This document shows, piece by piece, positions 7,058 to 13,268 of a DNA stretch of 13,268 nucleotides. A program made the translations under genes and the position numbers. The notes beneath the pieces are model-generated. The model did no database searches and was not told where the DNA came from. It was given only the letters and a program-made list of their open reading frames with translations. The stretch covers positions 1 to 13,268 of the forward strand of contig JADFWA010000415.1 in the NCBI GenBank assembly GCA_015222855.1, read 5' to 3'. This stretch comes from Pseudomonadota bacterium. GTDB lineage: Bacteria > Desulfobacterota > Syntrophia > Syntrophales > JADFWA01. Position 1 is the first letter of the stretch. The number at the start of each line of letters is the position of its first letter.

Positions 7058-7116
7058 AAATCGTAATTCGAATATCGAAAATCGGGTACCGGAAAGCGAT
7101 TTACGATTTACGATTT
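7058..7116. repeat. AAATCGTAA-type repeat across the tatA stop and tatA-tatC gap
   Basis: AAATCGTAA (7058-7066) is inverted relative to TTACGATTT at 7101-7109, which recurs overlapping at 7108-7116. On the coding strand the last tatA codons (AAT CGT AAA TCG TAA) lie wholly inside the tandem copies. Related ATTCG/ATTACG words occur in the palindrome at 8704-8741. Confidence 0.65.
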
Positions 7117-7379
7117 GCGAAATCCGATTTATCTTTTTCAGGCGAGGTGTCCTTTTCGTTTTCGTCACTTGTGCCATATAAAAGTGAGTCTTTTATGTCG
7201 TCCACTTCATCCTTGATTTCGTCCACATGGAGGGATTCCTTGACGTTTTCCGTGGCCTTTCGAAATTCAGAAAAACCCTTTCCCAGAGCCTTTGCAACAT
7301 CGGGCAGCTTTTTTGGCCCTATGATAATCAGCGCCACAACAAGTATGACTAAAAGCTCAGGCATGCCTATACCAAACAT
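7101..7379 (-). CDS. tatA: Twin-arginine translocase TatA/TatB-type subunit
   Basis: Small membrane protein that forms or gates the Tat pore with TatC. From the ATG at 7379 it is 92 residues: MFGIGMPELL start, membrane helix about 6-20, hinge Gly21-Pro22, KKLPDVAKALGKGFSEFRKA amphipathic helix (23-42), then an acidic and charged tail. Glu8 is the residue typical of TatB and of bifunctional TatA proteins, where E. coli TatA has Gln. No separate tatB is present in this window. A longer start at 7409 was rejected, since AAGGA (7391-7387) sits 7 bases before the chosen ATG and the family begins with MFG. The last four residues (NRKS) and stop are encoded by a short tandem repeat. The TatA versus TatB role is undecided. 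Confidence 0.93.
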   Translation of the reverse strand: MFGIGMPELLVILVVALIIIGPKKLPDVAKALGKGFSEFRKATENVKESLHVDEIKDEVDDIKDSLLYGTSDENEKDTSPEKDKSDFANRKS

Positions 7380-7400
7380 AATACTATCCTTTTTGAGTTT

Positions 7401-7441
7401 CGAGTTCAAGGTTCTGAGTTTCGTGCCTCGATTTGAACTCG
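7401..7441. repeat. Palindromic GTTCAA-type repeat in the tatA leader
   Basis: CGAGTTCAA (7401-7409) is inverted at 7433-7441. The ten bases GTTCAAGGTT (7404-7413) recur at 982-991 in the ilvN-ilvC gap, and GTTCTGAGTTTCGTG here recurs with one change after the deacetylase-family gene (about 8670-8684). It lies between the predicted tat promoter and the tatA ribosome site. Confidence 0.6.
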
Positions 7442-7457
7442 GAACTTTGAGTTAAGG

Positions 7458-7485
7458 AATATATATGGTTTTCTGTGTTTGTCAA
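7458..7485 (-). promoter_or_regulatory. Sigma-70-type promoter of tatA-tatC-PBP
   Basis: TTGACA (7485-7480) and TATATT (7463-7458) are separated by 16 bases, and the -35 is a perfect consensus. Transcription would start near 7451, about 70 bases before the tatA ATG. For the divergent gene at 7607 I see no equally good promoter; TTGCTT near 7520 with TAAAAA 17 bases on is only a weak possibility. Confidence 0.75.
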
Positions 7486-7606
7486 TGGTTTTTGCAATGG
7501 CGGGTCAATCCCGAAACTTTTTGCTTTTCATAGGATTGTGTGCTAAAAAATTTAGATTGTGACCATTTACAACTTTATTTCAAACCTCAAAATATGGAGG
7601 TGACAG

Positions 7607-8662
7607 ATGTCTTTAAAAACGGGAATTGTAAAAGATTACAGATACCTGAGACACGAAACCGGTTCTTATCATCCGGAATCGCCTAAAAGACTGGAAGCGA
7701 TGTACGAGATGATTGAGTCCCCCGATATGAATGGGAAATTTATCGAAATTGAACCCCGTCATGCCACTCATGAAGAGATAGAGGTGATCCACCAGCTTTC
7801 TTACATAGAACAGGTTGCCGGTACAGCCGGCAAGGCCCATACAACGCTCGATCCCGATACGTCCACATCACCGGAATCCTATGATACGGCCAGGCTGGCA
7901 GTAGGAGGGTTGTGTAATGCCATAGACAGCGTGGTCAAGGGGGATGTAAACAACGCCTTTGCTTTTGTAAGACCTCCGGGACACCATGCTGGGCCGAACC
8001 GGGCGGCCGGTTTTTGTATATTCAACAATGTTGCCATCGGTGCGCTGCATGCGATAAACAATCACAATATGGAGAGGATACTCATCGTTGACTGGGATCT
8101 GCACCACGGAAACGGCACACAGCACTCCTTCTATGAAGACCCCCGGATTCTGTATTTTTCAACTCATCAATATCCTTTCTATCCCGGCACAGGCGGTGTT
8201 CAGGAGATCGGCAGGGGAGCTGGAGAGGGTTATACGATAAATGTTCCGCTCAGAAGCGGGCCGGGGAATGGTGAATATCTAAAGATTTTCAAACGGATTC
8301 TCCAACCGGTTGCCCTTGAGTTCAAGCCCGATATGATCATGCTTTCGGCAGGATTTGACATCTATTACAAGGACCCCCTTGGGGGAATGAAGGTTACCCC
8401 CGATGGGTTCGGTATGTTGACACGTGTCCTTCTGGATATTGCCGATAGCTGCTGTGGCGGGAAATTTGTCGCGACCCTTGAGGGCGGCTATCATATTGCC
8501 GGAATTACCGAATCGGCAAAGGTGGTGTTGAATGGGATGTGCGGGGAGACCCATGTAACCGGGGAAGAACTGGCAAAGGCGGAAGAAGAGGCCGACAGCT
8601 CGATAGACAGGATTATTGAAACGGTTATTAAGGAAATAAAGCCGTTCTGGCCGGTGTTCTAG
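7607..8662 (+). CDS. Histone deacetylase family protein (class II-like Zn hydrolase)
   Basis: Zinc-dependent deacetylase of the arginase/deacetylase fold, 351 residues and complete. Motifs in order are H22PESPKRL, RPPGHHA (His126 and His127 as the catalytic pair), DWDLHHGNGTQ (zinc ligands Asp164 and His166), SAGFD (Asp251, third ligand) and LEGGY (Tyr295, transition-state Tyr; LEGGY is the class II style). The ATG at 7607 has GGAGGT 5 bases before it. Bacterial relatives include AcuC-like enzymes acting on acetylated acetyl-CoA synthetase, acetylpolyamine amidohydrolases and enzymes of unknown substrate, so no specific role is assigned. It is divergent from tatA and upstream of gatC with a 113-base gap containing a 15-bp palindrome, so co-transcription with gatCAB is uncertain. 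No signal peptide is seen; it is probably cytoplasmic. Confidence 0.93.
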   Translation: MSLKTGIVKDYRYLRHETGSYHPESPKRLEAMYEMIESPDMNGKFIEIEPRHATHEEIEVIHQLSYIEQVAGTAGKAHTTLDPDTSTSPESYDTARLAVGGLCNAIDSVVKGDVNNAFAFVRPPGHHAGPNRAAGFCIFNNVAIGALHAINNHNMERILIVDWDLHHGNGTQHSFYEDPRILYFSTHQYPFYPGTGGVQEIGRGAGEGYTINVPLRSGPGNGEYLKIFKRILQPVALEFKPDMIMLSAGFDIYYKDPLGGMKVTPDGFGMLTRVLLDIADSCCGGKFVATLEGGYHIAGITESAKVVLNGMCGETHVTGEELAKAEEEADSSIDRIIETVIKEIKPFWPVF

Positions 8663-8703
8663 CTACTTAGTTCTGAGATTCGTGTTTTTTCCGGCAGAAA
8701 ATA

Positions 8704-8741
8704 AATTCGTAAAGCGTATAACGCCTTACGCTTTACGAATT
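8704..8741. repeat. Perfect 15-bp inverted repeat before gatC
   Basis: AATTCGTAAAGCGTA (8704-8718) is exactly inverted at 8727-8741, with an 8-base loop. No U-run follows on the plus strand, so it is probably a dispersed repeat, though a role as an RNA hairpin 35 bases before the gatC start is possible. ATTCGTAA/TTACGAAT words resemble those in the tatA-tatC gap. Confidence 0.8.
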
Positions 8742-8775
8742 ACGGATTTCCGGTTTATCCGGGTTAGGAGGATTT

Positions 8776-9060
8776 ATGATAACAAAAGAAGAAGTAGGAC
8801 ATGTGGCGCATCTGGCAAGGCTGCACTTCAGTGAGGAGGAGCAGGATAAGTTTACTTCTCAGCTCAATGACATACTGACGTATATCGACAAGTTGAATCA
8901 GGTCGACACCGCCGGCATCCCGCCGACTACCCATGCGATTTCTCTGAACAATGCCTTCAGGGAGGATGTGGTTAAGGAATCTATCGGTCGTGACCTTGCA
9001 CTGACCAATGCTCCTGATGAAAAGGGGAGCTGCTTCAGGGTGCCGAAAGTTATAGAATAG
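8776..9060 (+). CDS. gatC: Asp/Glu-tRNA amidotransferase subunit C
   Basis: Small GatC subunit that wraps around and stabilises GatA in the GatCAB complex. The 94 residues show the family pattern: EEVGHVAHLARLHFSEEE at the N-terminus, a helix LNDILTYIDKLNQVDTAGIPPT (residues 30-51), and the C-terminal LREDV-like segment (here FREDV) with LTNAPD and FRVPKVIE at the end. AGGAGG at 8766-8771 lies 4 bases before the ATG. gatA follows 102 bases later on the same strand; the gap carries a GTTGGGTT repeat. Confidence 0.96.
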   Translation: MITKEEVGHVAHLARLHFSEEEQDKFTSQLNDILTYIDKLNQVDTAGIPPTTHAISLNNAFREDVVKESIGRDLALTNAPDEKGSCFRVPKVIE

Positions 9061-9106
9061 GGGATTATATCAAATATCAAAATGAAAAATTAAAAAGTAA
9101 AATAGA

Positions 9107-9144
9107 TTGTAGGTTGGGTTGAGGAACGAAACCCAACATAGGAC
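9107..9144. repeat. Dispersed GTTGGGTT palindromic repeat, copy 2
   Basis: GTTGGGTT (9113-9120) and AACCCAAC (9130-9137) form the same 8-bp stem with a 9-base loop as copy 1 at 1086-1123, in the same orientation. It fills much of the gatC-gatA gap, just upstream of the gatA ribosome site. Confidence 0.8.
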
Positions 9145-9162
9145 TTATCAATAGGGGACAAT

Positions 9163-10626
9163 ATGGAACTAAGCAGGTTAACAATTCATGAGTTGCAGGA
9201 GATGATAAAGAAGGGGGAGACCACTTCTTCCGATATAGTCGAGTCTGTCTTCAAGAGGATAGATGCGGTCGAAGATAAGGTTCGTTCTTACATTACGCTC
9301 CTTCGCGATTCGGCGCTGGAGGAAGCGCAGCAAGCCGACAGAGAAATAAAGAAAGGAAATATAAAGACTCTTTCCGGTATACCCATTGCGGTGAAGGATA
9401 TTATGTGCACCAGGGGGGTAAGGACGACCTGTGGATCCAGGATACTGCACAACTATGTTCCTCCCTATGATTCTACGGTGGTGATGAAATTGAGGGAGGC
9501 CGGTGCCATATTTGTCGGCAAGGCCAATATGGATGAATTCGCCATGGGCTCGTCAACGGAGACCTCTTACTTTGAAATTACTAAAAACCCCTGGGATCTC
9601 GAAAGGATACCGGGGGGCTCCAGCGGTGGTTCCGCTGCCGCCGTTGCCGCCGATGAATGTATCGCCTCACTCGGTTCCGATACAGGGGGGTCTATCAGGC
9701 AGCCTGCCGCCTTATGTGGTGTGGTCGGATTGAAGCCGACTTACGGGAGGGTCTCCCGTTTTGGTCTGATAGCCTTTGCCTCGTCCCTTGACCAGATCGG
9801 TCCTTTTACCAAGGATGTTGAAGACTGTGCCATATTGATGAATCTAATTGCCGGTCATGATCCGATGGATTCCACGTCCGTTCCCACTTCTGTTCCCGAT
9901 TACAGGGAATATCTTTCAAGGGGGATAGCCGGCTGGACTGTCGGTATCCCCAAAGAATATTTCATTGAGGGGATTGACCCCGAGGTATCCGGTGCAATCG
10001 AGAAGGCAATAAAGGAAATAGAGGGGTTGGGGGCAAAGTGTATAGAAGTTTCCCTTCCACATACAGACTATTGCGTTGCCGCCTATTATATTGTTGCCCC
10101 CGCGGAGGCCAGTTCGAACCTTGCCCGCTATGACGGGGTGAGATATGGTTTGCGGTCCGAGTCCGGAGAGGGAGAAGACCTTCTGGAGATGTACAAAAGG
10201 ACACGTTCCGAAGGCTTCGGCGCGGAGGTAAAAAGGAGAATAATGATCGGCACTTACGCCCTTTCTTCCGGCTATTATGACGCCTATTACAAGAAGGCGT
10301 CCCAGGTAAGGACGCTGATCAAGAGGGATTTTGAAGAGTCATTCAAAAAATGTGATGTTATCCTCACTCCCACGACTCCGACCCCGGCCTTTAAGATAGG
10401 CGAGAAGACGGATGATCCTCTCCAGATGTATCTTTCGGATATATTTACGCTATCGGCCAATCTGGCGGGCATACCCGGGATTTCCGTCCCCTGTGGTTAT
10501 ACAAAAGCCGGCCTTCCTATAGGGCTTCAGCTTCTGGCAGGGCATTTTGAAGAGGGAAAATTAATTCAGATAGCCTCCGCATACGAGAAACATTCAAAAA
10601 CAGAAAAAAGGAGACCGGAGATATAA
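9163..10626 (+). CDS. gatA: Asp-tRNA(Asn)/Glu-tRNA(Gln) amidotransferase subunit A
   Basis: Glutaminase subunit of GatCAB: it releases ammonia from glutamine (or asparagine), which is channelled to GatB to amidate misacylated Asp-tRNA(Asn) or Glu-tRNA(Gln). The 487 residues match the family. The amidase signature is intact: Lys78 (GIPIAVKD), cis-Ser153 in [10 protein letters not shown], and nucleophile Ser177 in [10 protein letters not shown], matching the S. aureus GatA Lys79/Ser154/Ser178 triad shifted by one. The C-terminal part has the usual GISVPCG and [17 protein letters not shown] at 9153-9158 precedes the ATG by 4 bases. The gatA stop is directly followed by the gatB ATG (TAAATG). Confidence 0.98.
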   Translation: MELSRLTIHELQEMIKKGETTSSDIVESVFKRIDAVEDKVRSYITLLRDSALEEAQQADREIKKGNIKTLSGIPIAVKDIMCTRGVRTTCGSRILHNYVPPYDSTVVMKLREAGAIFVGKANMDEFAMGSSTETSYFEITKNPWDLERIPGGSSGGSAAAVAADECIASLGSDTGGSIRQPAALCGVVGLKPTYGRVSRFGLIAFASSLDQIGPFTKDVEDCAILMNLIAGHDPMDSTSVPTSVPDYREYLSRGIAGWTVGIPKEYFIEGIDPEVSGAIEKAIKEIEGLGAKCIEVSLPHTDYCVAAYYIVAPAEASSNLARYDGVRYGLRSESGEGEDLLEMYKRTRSEGFGAEVKRRIMIGTYALSSGYYDAYYKKASQVRTLIKRDFEESFKKCDVILTPTTPTPAFKIGEKTDDPLQMYLSDIFTLSANLAGIPGISVPCGYTKAGLPIGLQLLAGHFEEGKLIQIASAYEKHSKTEKRRPEI

Positions 10627-12057
10627 ATGGAATATGAACCTGTTATAGGGCTTGAAGTTCATGCCCAGCTCCTCACGGAAACGAAGATATTCTGCAGCTG
10701 TTCCACCAAATTCGGGGCGGCTCCCAACAGCCATACCTGCCCGATATGTCTCGGTATGCCCGGCGTTCTGCCGGTAATGAACAGGAAGGTGGTGGAATAT
10801 ACGATAAAGATGGCCCTGGCGACCCACTGCCGTATCAACGGGGAAAACAGTTTCGCCAGAAAAAATTATTTTTATCCCGACCTTCCCAAGGGTTATCAGA
10901 TATCCCAATACGCATACCCCCTTGCGGAAGATGGGTATGTAGATGTGGAGACAAACGGCGAAAAGAAAAGGATTGGCATCACCAGGATTCACATGGAAGA
11001 GGATGCAGGGAAACTTGTCCATGATGAAAACAGCCCTTCCAGTTATGTGAATCTTAACCGGGCGGGCGTTCCACTGATAGAGATCGTCAGTGAACCCGAT
11101 ATGAGAAACACAGAGGAGGCGGCGGATTATCTGCGAAGGCTTCATGAAATCCTGGTCTATCTTGAGATATGTGACGGCAATATGGAGGAAGGCAGTTTTC
11201 GTTGTGATGCCAATATTTCTTTAAGACCGAAGGGGGAGGACAAGTTCGGGACAAGGGCGGAGTTGAAAAACATGAATTCCTTCAGGAATGTCCAGCGTGC
11301 CCTTGAGTATGAGATCAAAAGACAGCAATACATCCTGGAGAGCGGCGGTGAAGTGGTACAGGAAACCAGGCTGTGGGACGATTCCCAGGGTGTCACCCAT
11401 TCCATGAGGGGTAAGGAAGAGGCACACGATTATCGGTATTTCCCGGACCCGGATCTCATCCCCATAGTAATCAGCGGTGAGTGGATAGAGAAAGTAAGAG
11501 AAACCCTGCCGGAGCTTCCCCTGGCGAAGAGGGAACGATTTGTCAGGGAATATGACATTCCTCCTTATGATGCGGGCGTGTTGACTGCAAGCCGGAATCT
11601 TGCCGATTATTATGAAGAGACGGTCAGGCTTTGCGGGAGGCCGAAGATAGCCAGCAACTGGGTCATGGGCGATGTCCTGGGACACCTGAATGAGGAGAAA
11701 CGGGAAATTAAAGACTGTACCGTCCGTCCGCCGGCGCTGGCAGAGATGATCAAGTTGATAGAGGACGGGACGATAAGCGGGAAGATTGCCAAGGAAGTAT
11801 TTGAAGATATGTACAAAAGCGGCCGGTCCCCGAAGGAAATCATAGAAGAAAAGGGGTTGGTACAGATAACGGACGAAGATACGCTTCAAAAGGCCATTGA
11901 GGAAGTTCTTGAGGCCAGCCCCTCACAGGTGGAGCAGTATAAAGGCGGGAAGGACAAACTCTTCGGCTACTTTGTGGGCCAGGTTATGAAGGCAACCAGA
12001 GGGAAGGCCAATCCGAAACTCGTCAATGAACTCCTCAAAAAGATGCTTGCGGATTAA
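10627..12057 (+). CDS. gatB: Asp-tRNA(Asn)/Glu-tRNA(Gln) amidotransferase subunit B
   Basis: Kinase/transamidase subunit of GatCAB: it binds the misacylated tRNA, activates the side-chain carboxylate with ATP and uses the ammonia from GatA. It is 476 residues and complete. The N-terminus has [21 protein letters not shown], with a Cys pattern C23, C25, C38, C41 (CSCS and CPICLGMPG) of the zinc-bearing type. [28 protein letters not shown] and [10 protein letters not shown] follow, and a C-terminal GatB/YqeY tail domain ends [24 protein letters not shown] (10617-10620) at the end of gatA is 6 bases before the ATG, which starts one base after the gatA stop, so the two are surely co-expressed. Confidence 0.98.
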   Translation: MEYEPVIGLEVHAQLLTETKIFCSCSTKFGAAPNSHTCPICLGMPGVLPVMNRKVVEYTIKMALATHCRINGENSFARKNYFYPDLPKGYQISQYAYPLAEDGYVDVETNGEKKRIGITRIHMEEDAGKLVHDENSPSSYVNLNRAGVPLIEIVSEPDMRNTEEAADYLRRLHEILVYLEICDGNMEEGSFRCDANISLRPKGEDKFGTRAELKNMNSFRNVQRALEYEIKRQQYILESGGEVVQETRLWDDSQGVTHSMRGKEEAHDYRYFPDPDLIPIVISGEWIEKVRETLPELPLAKRERFVREYDIPPYDAGVLTASRNLADYYEETVRLCGRPKIASNWVMGDVLGHLNEEKREIKDCTVRPPALAEMIKLIEDGTISGKIAKEVFEDMYKSGRSPKEIIEEKGLVQITDEDTLQKAIEEVLEASPSQVEQYKGGKDKLFGYFVGQVMKATRGKANPKLVNELLKKMLAD

Positions 12058-12090
12058 GGGTAAATGCCCAGACAGGGCTTACGTCAAAAC

Positions 12091-12205
12091 GTAGTGTAGC
12101 CCTTCAGGGCTGCTGTATAAATGCAGGGCTTCAGCCCTGTGCTACAAAGGATAAACGCCAAACCGGCAGGACTGAAGTCCTGCACTACGACCCTGCGCTA
12201 CAGGG
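12091..12205. repeat. Cluster of three related palindromes upstream of mtnA
   Basis: Three short palindromes with 2-base centres lie at 12098-12111 (6-bp arms), 12124-12139 (7-bp arms, CAGGGCT/AGCCCTG) and 12166-12183 (8-bp arms, GCAGGACT/AGTCCTGC). Units 2 and 3 are followed by GCTAC or ACTAC; unit 1 is preceded by GTAGTGTAG, that is, it lies in the opposite orientation. A fourth 5-bp stem CCCTG/CAGGG (12191-12205) overlaps the mtnA ribosome site. They look like copies of one REP-like family. Confidence 0.8.
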
Positions 12206-12212
12206 AGTACTA

Positions 12213-13256
12213 ATGATCAAGACCATATACTGGACAGACAATGCCGTTGTCATGATCGACCAGAAAGCCCTGCCTCATGATGAGAAATATCTCACCTGCC
12301 GGAGCTATATCGAGGTTATTGCCGCTATAAATGATATGACCATACGGGGCGCCCCTGCCATCGGTGTCGCCACGGCGATGGGGATCGCCCTCGGTATGCA
12401 GAATCTACCCGTGTCATCTGAAGAGGACCTGAAAACATCATTTTACAGGATATGTGATGAATTTTCCCGGACACGTCCTACCGCGGTAAACCTCTTCTGG
12501 GCAATAGAAAGAATGAAGAGGTGTTTTGAGGAGAAGAGGGGCGCCGGTATTGACATCGCAAAAACGGCATTGGTGACAGAAGCGATAAAGATATGTGAAG
12601 AGGATATAACGGCAAACAGACAAATAGGGACGCATGGCAGGAAACTGATCAAAAATGGGGACAATATCCTCACCCATTGTAATGCCGGTGCTCTGGCGAC
12701 GGCCGGCTACGGTACCGCGTTGGGGGTGATCAGGGCTGCCTGTGAGGAAGGAAAAGAGATTCACGTTTTTGTGGATGAAACGAGACCGGTTCTTCAGGGG
12801 GCGAGACTGACCGCCTGGGAGCTGATGCGGGACAATATTCCGGCCACTTTGATAACCGACAATATGGCCGGTTTTCTTATGAAACAAGGGAAGATAGACC
12901 TGGTTATTGTGGGAGCCGACCGTATTGCCGCCAATGGCGATGTTGCCAACAAGATCGGAACCTACTCGCTTGCCGTTCTGGCTCACGAGCACAATATCCC
13001 TTTCTATGTGGTGGCCCCTATGTCCACCATCGACGTTGATATAAAAGATGGTGAGGAAATTCCCATTGAAGAGAGGAACGAAGAAGAGGTTCTCTATATT
13101 TGTGGTGCAAGAACTGCCCCAGAGGGAATAAATGCCTGCAATCCCGCCTTCGATGTAACCCCCAACCGCTTTATTGCCGCCATCATTACCGAGGCGGGAA
13201 TCGCTGCCGGTCCTTATGAAGAAACGATAAAAAAACTTTTTGCCAAATCGAATTGA
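12213..13256 (+). CDS. mtnA: S-methyl-5-thioribose-1-phosphate isomerase
   Basis: Converts methylthioribose-1-phosphate to methylthioribulose-1-phosphate in methionine salvage from methylthioadenosine. It is 347 residues and complete. Motifs are TIRGAPAIG (43-51), [10 protein letters not shown] with catalytic Cys156, [16 protein letters not shown] (189-204), and [18 protein letters not shown] with catalytic Asp236; Cys156 and Asp236 match Cys160 and Asp240 of the B. subtilis enzyme. These favour MtnA over the related eIF2B-alpha and ribose-1,5-bisphosphate isomerase proteins. The ATG at 12213 has GGGAG at 12203-12207, which lies partly in a small hairpin. It follows gatB after a 155-base repeat-rich gap. 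No other salvage gene is in the window; only 12 bases follow the stop. Confidence 0.96.
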   Translation: MIKTIYWTDNAVVMIDQKALPHDEKYLTCRSYIEVIAAINDMTIRGAPAIGVATAMGIALGMQNLPVSSEEDLKTSFYRICDEFSRTRPTAVNLFWAIERMKRCFEEKRGAGIDIAKTALVTEAIKICEEDITANRQIGTHGRKLIKNGDNILTHCNAGALATAGYGTALGVIRAACEEGKEIHVFVDETRPVLQGARLTAWELMRDNIPATLITDNMAGFLMKQGKIDLVIVGADRIAANGDVANKIGTYSLAVLAHEHNIPFYVVAPMSTIDVDIKDGEEIPIEERNEEEVLYICGARTAPEGINACNPAFDVTPNRFIAAIITEAGIAAGPYEETIKKLFAKSN

Positions 13257-13268
13257 AGTGGTATAATA

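Noticed and set aside
7380..7409. Upstream start for tatA at 7409
   Set aside because: It would place MNSKLKKDSI before the canonical MFGIG start and overlap the ribosome site AAGGA at 7391-7387.
11221..11889. Minus-strand open frame of 222 codons
   Set aside because: It is antisense to gatB, whose motifs are continuous through this region.

Overview
The window is a 13.3 kb piece of a bacterial chromosome that carries housekeeping and biosynthetic genes. Protein families, the gene sets (ilvBNC, tatA-tatC next to a class A penicillin-binding protein, gatCAB), strong Shine-Dalgarno sites, moderate GC and many short intergenic palindromes suggest a Gram-negative, deltaproteobacteria-like (Desulfobacterota-type) organism. 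That placement is inference; there is no rRNA or other decisive marker. The first 17 bases match the end of the Nextera/Tn5 mosaic-end adapter, so the left edge is a library artefact and ilvC is cut there.

The left 7.5 kb is read on the minus strand. A promoter at about 7458-7485 drives tatA, tatC and a PBP1A-type peptidoglycan synthase gene; tatC and the PBP gene overlap by one base. Twelve bases past the PBP stop begins a second promoter region, followed by a 29-codon leader peptide containing the run IVVGVVVVI, a possible antiterminator, two intrinsic terminators, and then ilvB (GTG start), ilvN and the truncated ilvC. These three genes make the first two enzymes of valine/isoleucine/leucine synthesis. 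The leader has the parts of a classical ribosome-mediated attenuator and is the most interesting element here.

The right 5.7 kb is read on the plus strand: a class II-type histone-deacetylase-family hydrolase, then gatC, gatA and gatB (the Asp-tRNA(Asn)/Glu-tRNA(Gln) amidotransferase; gatB starts on the base after the gatA stop), then mtnA (methylthioribose-1-phosphate isomerase, methionine salvage).

Most intergenic gaps hold short palindromic repeats, of at least five types. They separate genes that are usually packed tightly (ilvB/ilvN/ilvC, gatC/gatA), and in places they reach coding ends (tatA C-terminus, ilvN stop) or a ribosome-binding site (mtnA). I see no tRNA, rRNA, CRISPR array, complete insertion sequence, phage gene or obvious new defence system.
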